Under the pieces are notes generated by a model. The model had not been told where the DNA came from and did no database searches. It saw only the letters and a list, made by a program, of their open reading frames with translations. The position numbers and the translations under genes are program-made. Below are positions 6,987 to 14,892 of a stretch of DNA of 64,000 nucleotides, piece after piece (positions within the stretch are counted from its first letter, which is position 1; the number at the start of each line of letters is the position of its first letter). This DNA comes from Maricaulis maris MCS10 (GTDB lineage: Bacteria; Pseudomonadota; Alphaproteobacteria; Caulobacterales; Maricaulaceae): contig NC_008347.1 in assembly GCF_000014745.1 (NCBI RefSeq), forward strand, positions 806,001 to 870,000, in the 5' to 3' direction.

Positions 6987-9044
6987 ATGAATTCTGTGCT
7001 TGGAAATATCCTCAGCAAAACGACCAGTATCCGGGTCCGGCTGCTTGCGGCTTTCGCCCTGACTTCGGTGATGACGCTGGTTGCGGCCATCGTCGGTGTC
7101 ACCGGCTTCAATTCGGCGAATTACGCCGTTGAGCAGATCGCTGACCGCGCCATCCCGGAAACCCAGTCAGTCGACGCCCTGTCGGAACAAAGTGTCGGCC
7201 TGAGCGAGGCTTTGAGTGTCTTCGCAGCCTCGACCACGGTTGAAGCGCGGCTGGACAACTACAACCGCGTTGTCGGCTATCGCAATTCTCTTGACGAAGA
7301 GCTCCGGCAGCTCGAAGCCCTGTCCGGTGTCGGTGAAACCGCCGCCCTGCGCAGCGCCGTCGCCGATCTCAATGAACTCGTCGAAAGCATGAATGAGGTG
7401 GTCGAGCGCCGCCTGCAGATCCGCGACCGCCGCTGGGCTGCCACCAATGATGCCCGCAATGCCCGCGCCGCCCTGTCCTCCAGCGTCGAAGGCGCGCTGG
7501 ACTCGAGTGATGAGGCTGACATTGAAAGCCTCCTGCGTGCCTTGCTGTCGGCCAACCAAATGCTGATCCAGTACAATGAAGTCGATACCGCCGCCACGAC
7601 TGGTGAAGTCGATGTCATTCTCGATCGCTGGGATGAGGCAGCCGGCGAGCTGGATGTCAATTTCGCCATCCTTGGATCGATCGTGACCGATGTCATGCAG
7701 ACCCAGGCCGATAACCTGATCAATTTCGGCGATGGCGATAACGGCATCTTCGAACTCCGCAAGAGTGAACTGGCTGCTGTGGCTGCCGCTGAAGTGGTGG
7801 CCGAGGAAGCCCGCATGTCGGCGGAAGCGCTGCTCTCCAGCGTCCAGGCCTTCAAGGCACAGGTCGCCGAGCGGGTCGTCGATGCGACCTCCGCGGCCGA
7901 TACAGCTGTCATCACCGGCCGCATCCTGCTCATCGCGATCGCCGCAATCGGCCTCGTGGTCGCTGCTGCCATCGGCTTCTTCTACGTCAACAACATGCTG
8001 CTCAAGCGCCTCAGCGCCATGGCTCGCACCATGGGTGCGCTGGCCGAGGGCAATAGCGACGTCAATCTCGGCTTCACGCCAGGCAAGGACGAGATCGGCG
8101 ACATGGCGCGCTCGGTCGATGTGTTCCGGGCCAATGCCATTGAACGGGCCCGCCTCGAGGCGGAGACCGAAGAAGAGCGCCGCATGAAGGAAAAGCGGTC
8201 CGCAGCCATCGAGAGCCTGATCCAGGTCTTCGAACAGGCATCGGGCGATGCCCTTGGCCAGGTTGGCGAAGCGGCAACCCGCATGGAAACAGCGGCCCGG
8301 GCGATGAGCTCGACGGCTGCTGCGACCACCGGCAAGTCCGCCGCTGTGGCCCAGGCCTCCGAAGGCGCGTCCCAGAACGTCCAGACCGTGGCCGCTGCGG
8401 CTGAGGAAATGGTCTCCTCGATCGGTGAGATCTCGCAGCAGATTTCCCGCTCGACCGAGATTGCCAATTCTGCCGTCGACCAGGTCGAACAGACCAATGG
8501 CGACGTCCAGCGGCTCGATGATGCGGCCAAGTCGATCGATAATATCGTCAGCCTGATCAATGACATTGCCGAGCAGACAAACCTGCTGGCCCTGAACGCC
8601 ACCATCGAGGCGGCGCGCGCCGGGGAGGCCGGCAAGGGCTTCGCGGTTGTGGCCTCGGAAGTGAAGGCCTTGGCCAGCCAAACCGGTGCAGCCACGCAGA
8701 ACATCTCCGAGCACATCAACGGCATCCAGGGCGCAACCGCCAAGGCTGTCGAGGCGATGTCCTCAATCGGTGGCACAATCCACGAGATGAGCGAGATTGC
8801 CACGGCCATCGCCGCCGCGATGGAAGAGCAACGCGCGGCAGCCGGCGAGATCACCCGCTCGGCCCAGGAAGCGGCTGACGGCACCAGTGAGGTCTTCACC
8901 AACATCCAGGAAGTCGACCAGGCAACCTCGGAAACCGGTGAAAGCGCCGGTGAGGTTCTCGAAGCATCACTGGCCGTGTCCCGTCAGTCTGACACGCTCA
9001 AATCGGCGGTCGAACAATTCCTCACGGAAGTTCGCGCAGCCTGA
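6987..9044 (+). CDS. Methyl-accepting chemotaxis protein
   Basis: Transmembrane chemoreceptor that signals to CheA/CheW. 685 residues: transmembrane segment about 17-40, a helical periplasmic sensing region (about 41-308), second transmembrane segment about 311-333, HAMP domain (about 330-385), then the methyl-accepting domain with the conserved hairpin [19 protein letters not shown] near residue 528 and a second helix to the end. The ligand domain is helical-bundle-like (four-helix/PilJ type by appearance); the ligand is unknown. ATG 6987 is preferred over upstream in-frame codons because it gives a normal short N-terminus before TM1. No che gene is nearby, so it is an orphan receptor. Confidence 0.92.
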   Translation: MNSVLGNILSKTTSIRVRLLAAFALTSVMTLVAAIVGVTGFNSANYAVEQIADRAIPETQSVDALSEQSVGLSEALSVFAASTTVEARLDNYNRVVGYRNSLDEELRQLEALSGVGETAALRSAVADLNELVESMNEVVERRLQIRDRRWAATNDARNARAALSSSVEGALDSSDEADIESLLRALLSANQMLIQYNEVDTAATTGEVDVILDRWDEAAGELDVNFAILGSIVTDVMQTQADNLINFGDGDNGIFELRKSELAAVAAAEVVAEEARMSAEALLSSVQAFKAQVAERVVDATSAADTAVITGRILLIAIAAIGLVVAAAIGFFYVNNMLLKRLSAMARTMGALAEGNSDVNLGFTPGKDEIGDMARSVDVFRANAIERARLEAETEEERRMKEKRSAAIESLIQVFEQASGDALGQVGEAATRMETAARAMSSTAAATTGKSAAVAQASEGASQNVQTVAAAAEEMVSSIGEISQQISRSTEIANSAVDQVEQTNGDVQRLDDAAKSIDNIVSLINDIAEQTNLLALNATIEAARAGEAGKGFAVVASEVKALASQTGAATQNISEHINGIQGATAKAVEAMSSIGGTIHEMSEIATAIAAAMEEQRAAAGEITRSAQEAADGTSEVFTNIQEVDQATSETGESAGEVLEASLAVSRQSDTLKSAVEQFLTEVRAA

Positions 9045-9066
9045 TTGCAGCGCAACTGAAATCCGC

Positions 9067-9098
9067 CAGCGCCCACGGCTTGCCAGCTGTGGGCGCTG
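9067..9098 (+). other. Perfect hairpin downstream of the chemoreceptor gene
   Basis: CAGCGCCCAC (9067-9076) pairs perfectly with GTGGGCGCTG (9089-9098) around a 12-nt loop, 22 bases after the chemoreceptor stop and before the tRNA. There is no T-run (CGCGTATATGG follows), so it may be a U-less terminator, an mRNA 3' end or a processing signal. Confidence 0.5.
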
Positions 9099-9139
9099 CG
9101 CGTATATGGCGTCCCTCTTCCTTGCGGAGGAACCTGTGT

Positions 9140-9216
9140 GGCGAGGTAGCTCAGCTGGTTAGAGCGCACGACTCATAATCGTGAGGTCGAGAGTTCAAGT
9201 CTCTCCCTCGCCACCA
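9140..9216 (+). tRNA. tRNA with CAT anticodon, probably elongator tRNA-Met
   Basis: 77 nt with encoded CCA (9214-9216). Acceptor stem GGCGAGG/CCTCGCC is fully paired; D arm AGCTCAGCTGGTTAGAGC; anticodon stem CACGA/TCGTG with loop CTCATAA (anticodon CAT at 9174-9176); T arm GAGAG-TTCAAGT-CTCTC. It has a paired first acceptor base, so it is not the initiator. Overall it resembles elongator tRNA-Met, but a lysidine-modified tRNA-Ile2 reading ATA also carries CAT and cannot be fully excluded by eye. Confidence 0.93.
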
Positions 9217-9365
9217 CTTTCAACCGACATCCGAAACTCCAAACTGCCCCGGTCCGGCGGCGATTGACGCTCGACCTGCGACAATTGCGCCTGCGACCGT
9301 CGGTCCGGTGTCGGCTATCTGGAAGGTGGTCCATACAGGACCGGTAGTTTTAGGATTTCCCGGTC

Positions 9366-9626
9366 ATGTCACGGTCCAATACCCTGTCCATCCTGTTCGC
9401 CATCATCGCGCTTGTCGCCGGTGGCGGATTTCTGGTTTTCGGGACCATAGCCCTGGCCGGAGTGACCATGAGCGTGCATGGCTGGATCGCACTGGGCCTG
9501 GGCATTGTGGTCAGCTTGGCGCTGGGCACCGGCCTGACGACCGTATTGGTGATTTCCCGGCGGCGCGGCTATGACGAGGCGGCCTACAATGCCGGTGGAC
9601 TGGCCCCGTCGGATGATCAGGTCTGA
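9366..9626 (+). CDS. Small two-pass inner-membrane protein, unknown
   Basis: 86 residues: hydrophobic helices about 5-29 and 37-60, then a basic turn (SRRRGY) and a polar acidic tail (YDEAAYNAGGLAPSDDQV). No family is recognised. It is alone between the tRNA and the convergent sensor kinase, with 149 bases upstream for a promoter. No strong ribosome site is seen before the ATG. Confidence 0.6.
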   Translation: MSRSNTLSILFAIIALVAGGGFLVFGTIALAGVTMSVHGWIALGLGIVVSLALGTGLTTVLVISRRRGYDEAAYNAGGLAPSDDQV

Positions 9627-9725
9627 ACGGCTGCTGCCGCAGATTCCACGCACGATTGCAGAGACTGTCCGGCGGGCCCGCCAATCAGGGCAGGGGCCCG
9701 GCCATTCCCCTACCCAATCCGGATA

Positions 9726-11387
9726 TCAAGCCAGCCTGCGCGTGGCATGGCCTTGTGGCGCCTTGTTTGATACCGGCGCCGTAGACGCGCCGCGCAGCAA
9801 ATACTTGTCGAGAATCCGGTCAAGATCGGCGCGGACGATCGGCTTGGTGATGAAGTCGTCCATTCCGGCATCGATACAACGTCGCTCGGCCTGACCCACG
9901 GCATTGGCCGTCAGGGCGACGATCGGAATGCGGCCGGACGGGCTTCCGAGTGACCGGATCGTCTGGCTGGCGGCCAGGCCGTCCATGACCGGCATTTCCA
10001 TATCCATGAGGATCAGCGAGTAATCGCGCAGCTTGACCGCATCGATAGCGGCTTGTCCGTTCTCGACGAAGTCCGCAGACAGCCCCCTCAGCTTGAGGAA
10101 GCCCCGAGCGACCGCCTGATTTGTGGGATTGTCCTCGGCGACCAGAATATTGCAGGCGGGCAGGACGGTCGCAGGCGCAGTATTGCAAGTCGCAGCCGAG
10201 ACTGTCTGCGGCGCTGTCGTGACCGATTTCAATGGAATGTCGAACCAGAATTTCGAGCCTTCACCGGGGCGGCTGGTAACGTCCACCGACCCTCCCATGA
10301 GTTCGGCAAGGCGCCTGCAAATTGCCAGGCCAAGCCCGGTTCCGCCATGCAGGCGGTTGGTCGCAACATCAGCCTGTTTGAAAGCGGAAAACAATTCGCG
10401 CAGGGCCGTGTCCGGTATTCCGCAACCTGTATCGACCACCTCGACCCGCATCACATTGCGGCGGCGGCCCAAGGGCAGGAATTGCATGCGGACTGCGACG
10501 CTGCCGGACTGGGTGAATTTGATTCCATTGCTGATGAGATTGAACAGCAATTGTTTGATCCGGACGGGATCACCCTCGTATTGCGCATCCTCGTCGCAGT
10601 CGGCCTCGATTGAAAACGCGATTCCCTTCTCGCGGGCCTGTGCCGACCAGAGCGTCTGCGCGTCGCGAACCAGTGTCGAGGGTCTGAACGGGGTGACCTC
10701 CAACTCCATCTTGCCGGCTTCAATTTTTGACAGGTCGAGAATGTCGTTGAGAAGCCGGAGCAGGATTTTGCCGCTGTCGTCGATCACCCGGACGAACTCG
10801 GCTTGTTCGGCATCGAGTGTTGTCGCCTGGAGCAATTGCGTCACTCCGAGCACGCCATTCAATGGTGTCCGGATTTCATGGCTCATGGTGGCCAGAAAGT
10901 CCGACTTGGCCTTCGAGGCGGCAAGTGCTTCAAGCCTGGCCCGGCCAAGCTGTTCTGCCAGGGCCGAGAGGCGATGATTCTTGTCGGCGCTTTCCTGGGC
11001 GATGAAGCGGAACAGTTCCAGCGTTGTCCCGACGCCGGCATAGTCACCGTTTCGCGTGGCGATGAAGCCTTCCATCAAGGCTGCGGGGGAGTCGCGCAGG
11101 ATTTGCGAGTTCAGCTCACTCAGCGGCGTTCGGGTCTCGACGACCAGCGGGTTCTTGTTCATTGCGAAGGTGATCGGGCGGCGTTCATACAGGGCGCGAC
11201 CATGGCGGTTTGCCATGCGAACGAAGAATTGGTCGCGCGTCACCAGTCCGACAGGCTGCGTGCCCTCAACGACAGGCAGGACGATCAGGTTTGGGTCGTC
11301 GGAGAAGTGCTCATAAACTTCCCCGCCGGTCGCCTGCGGCGAAACCGCCGGCGACGCGACAAGGACATCTCGAACCAAGCCAACCAT
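9726..11387 (-). CDS. Hybrid histidine kinase with N-terminal CBS-like domain
   Basis: 553-residue soluble sensor kinase. N-terminal about 1-130 looks like a CBS-pair/ligand domain (VLPVVEGTQPVGLVTRDQFF); a short coiled linker follows; HisKA with phospho-acceptor H170 (FLATMSHEIRTPLNGV); HATPase with N box (NLISNGIKF, about 283-291), G1 DTGCGI and G2 GGTGLGLAI; then a receiver domain from about 412 with D462 (LMDMEMPVMDG) and the KP motif (ITKP, about 513-516). No membrane segment. It is monocistronic with no response regulator or Hpt next to it, so phosphate probably passes to a distant partner. It runs leftward, away from cutA. Confidence 0.88.
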   Translation of the reverse strand: MVGLVRDVLVASPAVSPQATGGEVYEHFSDDPNLIVLPVVEGTQPVGLVTRDQFFVRMANRHGRALYERRPITFAMNKNPLVVETRTPLSELNSQILRDSPAALMEGFIATRNGDYAGVGTTLELFRFIAQESADKNHRLSALAEQLGRARLEALAASKAKSDFLATMSHEIRTPLNGVLGVTQLLQATTLDAEQAEFVRVIDDSGKILLRLLNDILDLSKIEAGKMELEVTPFRPSTLVRDAQTLWSAQAREKGIAFSIEADCDEDAQYEGDPVRIKQLLFNLISNGIKFTQSGSVAVRMQFLPLGRRRNVMRVEVVDTGCGIPDTALRELFSAFKQADVATNRLHGGTGLGLAICRRLAELMGGSVDVTSRPGEGSKFWFDIPLKSVTTAPQTVSAATCNTAPATVLPACNILVAEDNPTNQAVARGFLKLRGLSADFVENGQAAIDAVKLRDYSLILMDMEMPVMDGLAASQTIRSLGSPSGRIPIVALTANAVGQAERRCIDAGMDDFITKPIVRADLDRILDKYLLRGASTAPVSNKAPQGHATRRLA

Positions 11388-11516
11388 GGGACACCCTTTT
11401 TGCCTGTTCCGCGTCCGACCGTCCGGGGCCGTCAGCGCGCTTGGGCAATTTGTGGCTCGGGAGGGGTTTCCAATCGTTCAAACCAGTCAGCGACAATCGA
11501 AGGTTTCACGAAAATT

Positions 11517-11846
11517 TCACGCGGAACCCGCTTGCGTGGCGATCCAGTCGACAAAGCCGGATGCGCTCAGCTCACCATCCACCGGCAAACACAGTATGGC
11601 CGGTTCATCATAGGGGTGGAGGTCAGCAAGGCGTTGCGTGAGCTTTGGCGCTGCCTCGGTTGTGGTCTTGAACAAGGCGACGCATTCACCGGCCCGTTCG
11701 ACTTTGCCCTGCCAGCGATAGAGGCTGACCATTCCCGGCAGGATGTTGACGCAGGCGCACAGGTTTTCGTCCAGAAGCCGGGCCGCTGCCGCTTCGGCGC
11801 TGCCGGTGTCGGGCCAGCAGGTGTAGATCAGGCAAACGCTGTGCAT
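11517..11846 (-). CDS. cutA: Divalent-cation tolerance protein CutA
   Basis: 109-residue CutA1-family protein, a trimeric ferredoxin-like PII-like fold once linked to copper tolerance. Conserved features: [44 protein letters not shown] and [17 protein letters not shown] 11846 is chosen because AGGAGA lies about 9 bases upstream and the family starts there; longer in-frame extensions lie over the divergent queC. Only 35 bases separate it from queC. Real function in bacteria is uncertain. Confidence 0.92.
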   Translation of the reverse strand: MHSVCLIYTCWPDTGSAEAAAARLLDENLCACVNILPGMVSLYRWQGKVERAGECVALFKTTTEAAPKLTQRLADLHPYDEPAILCLPVDGELSASGFVDWIATQAGSA

Positions 11847-11881
11847 GGCCAAATTTCTCCTCGCCGGTATATAAGCGCCGC

Positions 11882-12613
11882 ATGACAGACACCTCCACCC
11901 CCGATCACGCCAACCGGACGGCTCTGGTCCTTTTTTCCGGCGGCCAGGATTCCGCCACCTGTCTCGCCTGGGCGCTGCAGCGCTATGCACGGGTCGAGAC
12001 AGTGGGATTTGACTATGGCCAGCGCCACCATGTCGAGATGACAGCCCGTGAGCGGGTGCGGTCAGGGCTGGCCGCGAGCTTCCCTCATTGGGGCGACAGG
12101 CTGGGCGAGGATTTCGTCATTGATCTGGCCGGCTATGGGGCCATTGCCGACAGCGCCCTGACCGCAGACCGCGCCATCGAGATGCAGGCCAATGGTTTGC
12201 CGAGCACATTTGTTCCGGGCCGCAACCTGGTTTTCCTCACAGTGGCCTCTGCGTTGGCCTACCGGCGCGGTCATGGCGTGCTTGTGGGCGGGATGTGCGA
12301 GACCGATTTTTCCGGCTATCCGGATTGCCGCCGCAATACGATCGATGCGATGCAAACGGCCCTTGGCCTAGGTCTGGAGATGGCGGTGGAGATCGCAACA
12401 CCGCTCATGCATCTCGACAAGGCGGCGACCTGGGCACTGGCACATCAATTGGGCGGCGATGCCCTGATCGGATTGATCGAGGAAGACAGTCACACCTGCT
12501 ATCGCGGTGAGCGCGGTAAACGTCATGCCTGGGGCTATGGCTGCGGCGACTGTCCGGCCTGTGAGTTGCGCGCCAACGGGCATGCCGCCTGGCAGAACTC
12601 GGTGCCGGCATGA
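11882..12613 (+). CDS. queC: 7-cyano-7-deazaguanine synthase
   Basis: Converts 7-carboxy-7-deazaguanine to preQ0 with ATP and ammonia, in queuosine biosynthesis. 243 residues: PP-loop SGGQDS (19-24) and a C-terminal zinc site of C206, C221, C224 and C227 ([12 protein letters not shown]). The stop overlaps the start of queE by 4 bases (ATGA), so the two are translated as a unit. ATG 11882 opens the gene from a short gap shared with cutA. Confidence 0.95.
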   Translation: MTDTSTPDHANRTALVLFSGGQDSATCLAWALQRYARVETVGFDYGQRHHVEMTARERVRSGLAASFPHWGDRLGEDFVIDLAGYGAIADSALTADRAIEMQANGLPSTFVPGRNLVFLTVASALAYRRGHGVLVGGMCETDFSGYPDCRRNTIDAMQTALGLGLEMAVEIATPLMHLDKAATWALAHQLGGDALIGLIEEDSHTCYRGERGKRHAWGYGCGDCPACELRANGHAAWQNSVPA

Positions 12614-13239
12614 GCTATTCGGTCAAGGAACGCTTCCTCACGGTGCAGGGCGAAGGCGCCCAGGCCGGCCGCCCGGCGGTCTTCCTGCGTTTTTCCGGCT
12701 GTAATCTCTGGTCCGGGCGCGAGCAGGACCGGCACAAGGCGGTGTGCAATTTCTGCGACACGGATTTCGTCGGCATGGATGGACCCGGCGGTGGTCGTTT
12801 CAAGACCGCCGTCAGCCTGGTTGATGCCGTCGCCGAGCTCTGGCCGGGCGGCGGGCGACCGCTCGTCGTCTGCACGGGTGGCGAGCCGCTATTGCAGCTC
12901 GACACGTCGTTGATCGACGCTTTGCACGCCCGCGGGTTCGAGATCGCCGTGGAAACCAACGGCACGGTCAGGGCGCCGGACGGGATCGACTGGATCACGG
13001 TCAGCCCGAAAGGTACGGCGCCCGTGGTCCAGACGTCCGGGCATGAGCTCAAGCTCGTCTATCCGCAGCCGGAACTCGATCCGACGGCGTTCGAGGACTG
13101 GGACTTCAAGCGTTTCTCGCTGCAGCCCATGGACGGGCCGCAGATGATGGAAAACGCCCAGGCGGCCTTCGACTATTGCCTGGCGCACCCCCAGTGGTCG
13201 CTGTCATTGCAGACCCACAAATGGATCGGCGCACCCTGA
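12610..13239 (+). CDS. queE: 7-carboxy-7-deazaguanine synthase (radical SAM)
   Basis: Radical-SAM enzyme turning 6-carboxy-tetrahydropterin into 7-carboxy-7-deazaguanine, the step before QueC. 209 residues. The [4Fe-4S] motif is the expanded CX14CX2C form (C31, C46, C49), as in the Burkholderia-type QueE, not the usual CX3CX2C. The N-terminal [20 protein letters not shown] and [11 protein letters not shown] are typical. Overlaps queC by 4 bases. No queD or queF is seen in the window. Confidence 0.95.
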   Translation: MSYSVKERFLTVQGEGAQAGRPAVFLRFSGCNLWSGREQDRHKAVCNFCDTDFVGMDGPGGGRFKTAVSLVDAVAELWPGGGRPLVVCTGGEPLLQLDTSLIDALHARGFEIAVETNGTVRAPDGIDWITVSPKGTAPVVQTSGHELKLVYPQPELDPTAFEDWDFKRFSLQPMDGPQMMENAQAAFDYCLAHPQWSLSLQTHKWIGAP

Positions 13240-13270
13240 CCAGCCCTGGATCCGCTGCGTTCCGCGTTCT

Positions 13271-13825
13271 TTAGCTGTGCGGCATTGGCGCAACGCCGAG
13301 GCTTTCCGCCAGTGAGGCTGAAAACGTCTGGAATGCCAGCCGTGTATCCGACCAGACACCGGCGTTGGTATCGCTGCTGCTGCCCGGGCTGAACCAGGCA
13401 TAGGTGAACTCGGCGATCACACCGCCATCCGAATCGAGCAGGCGGGCACTGAGTGCCGCTCCGCCATTGGCCTGGGCCGAGTAGTGGGCGCTGTCCATCT
13501 CCTGTATCTGGTGCATGGTTGGCCGGTTGGGCACCACGTCCATGATGGTGACGGTGAGCACGGTCTCCCGCGCGGCGACACCGTGCCAGTTGGCGGCAAT
13601 CAGGGATCGCTCCAGATCATCGCGCAAATAGCCGGACAGGCGCGCCAGTTCGGCTTCACCCAGACTGTCCGCCTTGGTGCGGACCAGATCAGAAAACGCG
13701 ATCCGGCCGATCTCGATCGAGCCGGCGGCGTCGCCACGGAAATTGGCCTGGAATGCCGGGTCAGTCTCGGCGAGCGCCGCGGCAGTCAGGCAGTTCAACG
13801 CAAGTACACAAACGAGAGTACGCAT
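13271..13825 (-). CDS. Secreted protein of unknown function (tandem paralog 1)
   Basis: 184 residues with a signal peptide (MRTLVCVLALNCLTAAALAE, cut near residue 20). The mature part has LARLSGYLRDDLERSLIAANWHG, a central TVTIMDVVPNRPTMHQI and a C-terminal AWFSPGSS...SDTRLAFQTFS. AGGAGA upstream decides ATG 13825. It is paralogous to the next gene (13986-14489), sharing the same order of motifs. No known family or enzyme motif is recognised; the fold may be a small alpha/beta lipoprotein-like domain. Convergent with queE. Confidence 0.75.
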   Translation of the reverse strand: MRTLVCVLALNCLTAAALAETDPAFQANFRGDAAGSIEIGRIAFSDLVRTKADSLGEAELARLSGYLRDDLERSLIAANWHGVAARETVLTVTIMDVVPNRPTMHQIQEMDSAHYSAQANGGAALSARLLDSDGGVIAEFTYAWFSPGSSSDTNAGVWSDTRLAFQTFSASLAESLGVAPMPHS

Positions 13826-13928
13826 GTCGGTCTCTCCTGGGTTCATGTCCCCCTTGCAGGTCACGACCCTATCACATCGGCGTGATGTCGAGCAGGGGGC
13901 AAGCGCGTCATTCGTTGCTGCAGCACAA

Positions 13929-13964
13929 TAAAAGACGGACGCACCTGCGAAGGCGCGCCCGTCT
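13929..13964 (-). terminator. Terminator between the tandem paralogs
   Basis: On the minus strand AGACGGGCGCGCC (from 13964) pairs, with two mismatches, with GGTGCGTCCGTCT around a 6-nt loop and ends in TTTTAT. It lies just after the stop of the 13986-14489 gene and so separates the two paralogs into distinct transcripts. Confidence 0.75.
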
Positions 13965-13985
13965 GGTTCGGTCAGGCATGTCTCG

Positions 13986-14489
13986 TCAGGAGCCGGTTTC
14001 GGCCCGTTCATCGAGGCTGTCGGAGACCTGGTCGGCGAAGCGGGAGAAGGTCCGTCGGGCGTCGGTCCATTGGCCGTAGCCGACAACATCCCGGATGTTC
14101 ATGCTGCGCCAGCCATAAGAGTAGGTCTCGAGTACCTCGCCGTCGGCGGACAGGAGTTGCGCTTCAATGTCCGCGCCGCCGATGGAGATCGATGAGTGAT
14201 GCAGCGGGCGGGTACCGCTCATCTGCGCCATCGTCGGCCGGTTGGGCTGGGCGTCAAGTATGGTCGTGTGCAGCACATAGCCGCCTTCGCCCAGATCGTC
14301 GGCCAGCTCGCGCTCCAGGGCGGCGCGCAGATAGCGGGCCAGACGGTCCAGCTCGCGCTCACCAAAGTCCTCAGCGTGCTCGACAAGTTCCGGCCCGTAG
14401 GCGATCTCGCCAATCGTGACGGGTTGGTCTGCCAGTGACGGGGTCGACAGGGCCCCCAGTGCCAGGATGGCTGTCATTGTGCGCAACAT
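13986..14489 (-). CDS. Secreted protein of unknown function (tandem paralog 2)
   Basis: 167 residues with signal peptide (MLRTMTAILALGALSTPSLA/DQ). It shares with its neighbour at 13271 the motifs GEIAYG/GRIAFS, ELDRLARYLRAALEREL, ILDAQPNRPTMAQM and a late aromatic segment (SYGWRSM) followed by WTDARRTFSRFADQ. An AAGGAGG site precedes ATG 14489. The product is periplasmic or exported. I do not recognise the family, and neither copy shows catalytic motifs. Confidence 0.75.
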   Translation of the reverse strand: MLRTMTAILALGALSTPSLADQPVTIGEIAYGPELVEHAEDFGERELDRLARYLRAALERELADDLGEGGYVLHTTILDAQPNRPTMAQMSGTRPLHHSSISIGGADIEAQLLSADGEVLETYSYGWRSMNIRDVVGYGQWTDARRTFSRFADQVSDSLDERAETGS

Positions 14490-14611
14490 ATCGCGCCTCC
14501 TTGATCCAGCGGTTTGCAGTCCCTCAACCGGAGACTAGCAGGATCATCGGACAGAATGAAGATGGTGCCATCGCACGAAATCGCGACTGGCGGCTGGTGG
14601 ATCAGCCGTGA

Positions 14612-14815
14612 TCAGTCGTCGCCATCGTCATCGTCATCACCATCCGGTGTGACGACATCGATGGCCGCGCCACCGACTGCGCCGGCGGTGCGGACTGCAG
14701 CGCCAGCCGTTCCGATGGCAACATCGGCAGCCAGGGCGGTTGCGCCGATCACGAGGCAACCGGAAAGGGCCGGTGCAAGGCCGAGCAGAGCGATAAGGGT
14801 CAGGATGCGGCGCAT
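14612..14815 (-). CDS. Small lipoprotein with acidic tail
   Basis: 67 residues: lipoprotein signal MRRILTLIALLGLAPALSGC (lipobox LSGC), then an Ala/Gly-rich stretch (VAIGTAGAAVRTAGAVGGAA) and an acidic tail of Asp (TPDGDDDDDGDD). GGAG lies about 8 bases before ATG 14815. It resembles small NF038104-type/alphaproteobacterial lipoproteins in layout only; no function can be given. It is on the same strand as the two secreted paralogs. Confidence 0.65.
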   Translation of the reverse strand: MRRILTLIALLGLAPALSGCLVIGATALAADVAIGTAGAAVRTAGAVGGAAIDVVTPDGDDDDDGDD

Positions 14816-14892
14816 GTCGGTCTCCGGTTCAATTGTTCCTGTCATGGCGCATCAGGTCTTTCCGCATGGTGAACGCAGCGGTATCCCGTTTG

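Noticed and set aside
7167-8714. A 515-codon open frame on the minus strand opposite the chemoreceptor
   Set aside because: The receptor gene has the conserved signalling hairpin; the antisense frame shows no domain.
9140-9216. Initiator tRNA
   Set aside because: The first acceptor pair is G-C and the anticodon stem lacks the three consecutive G-C pairs of initiator tRNA.
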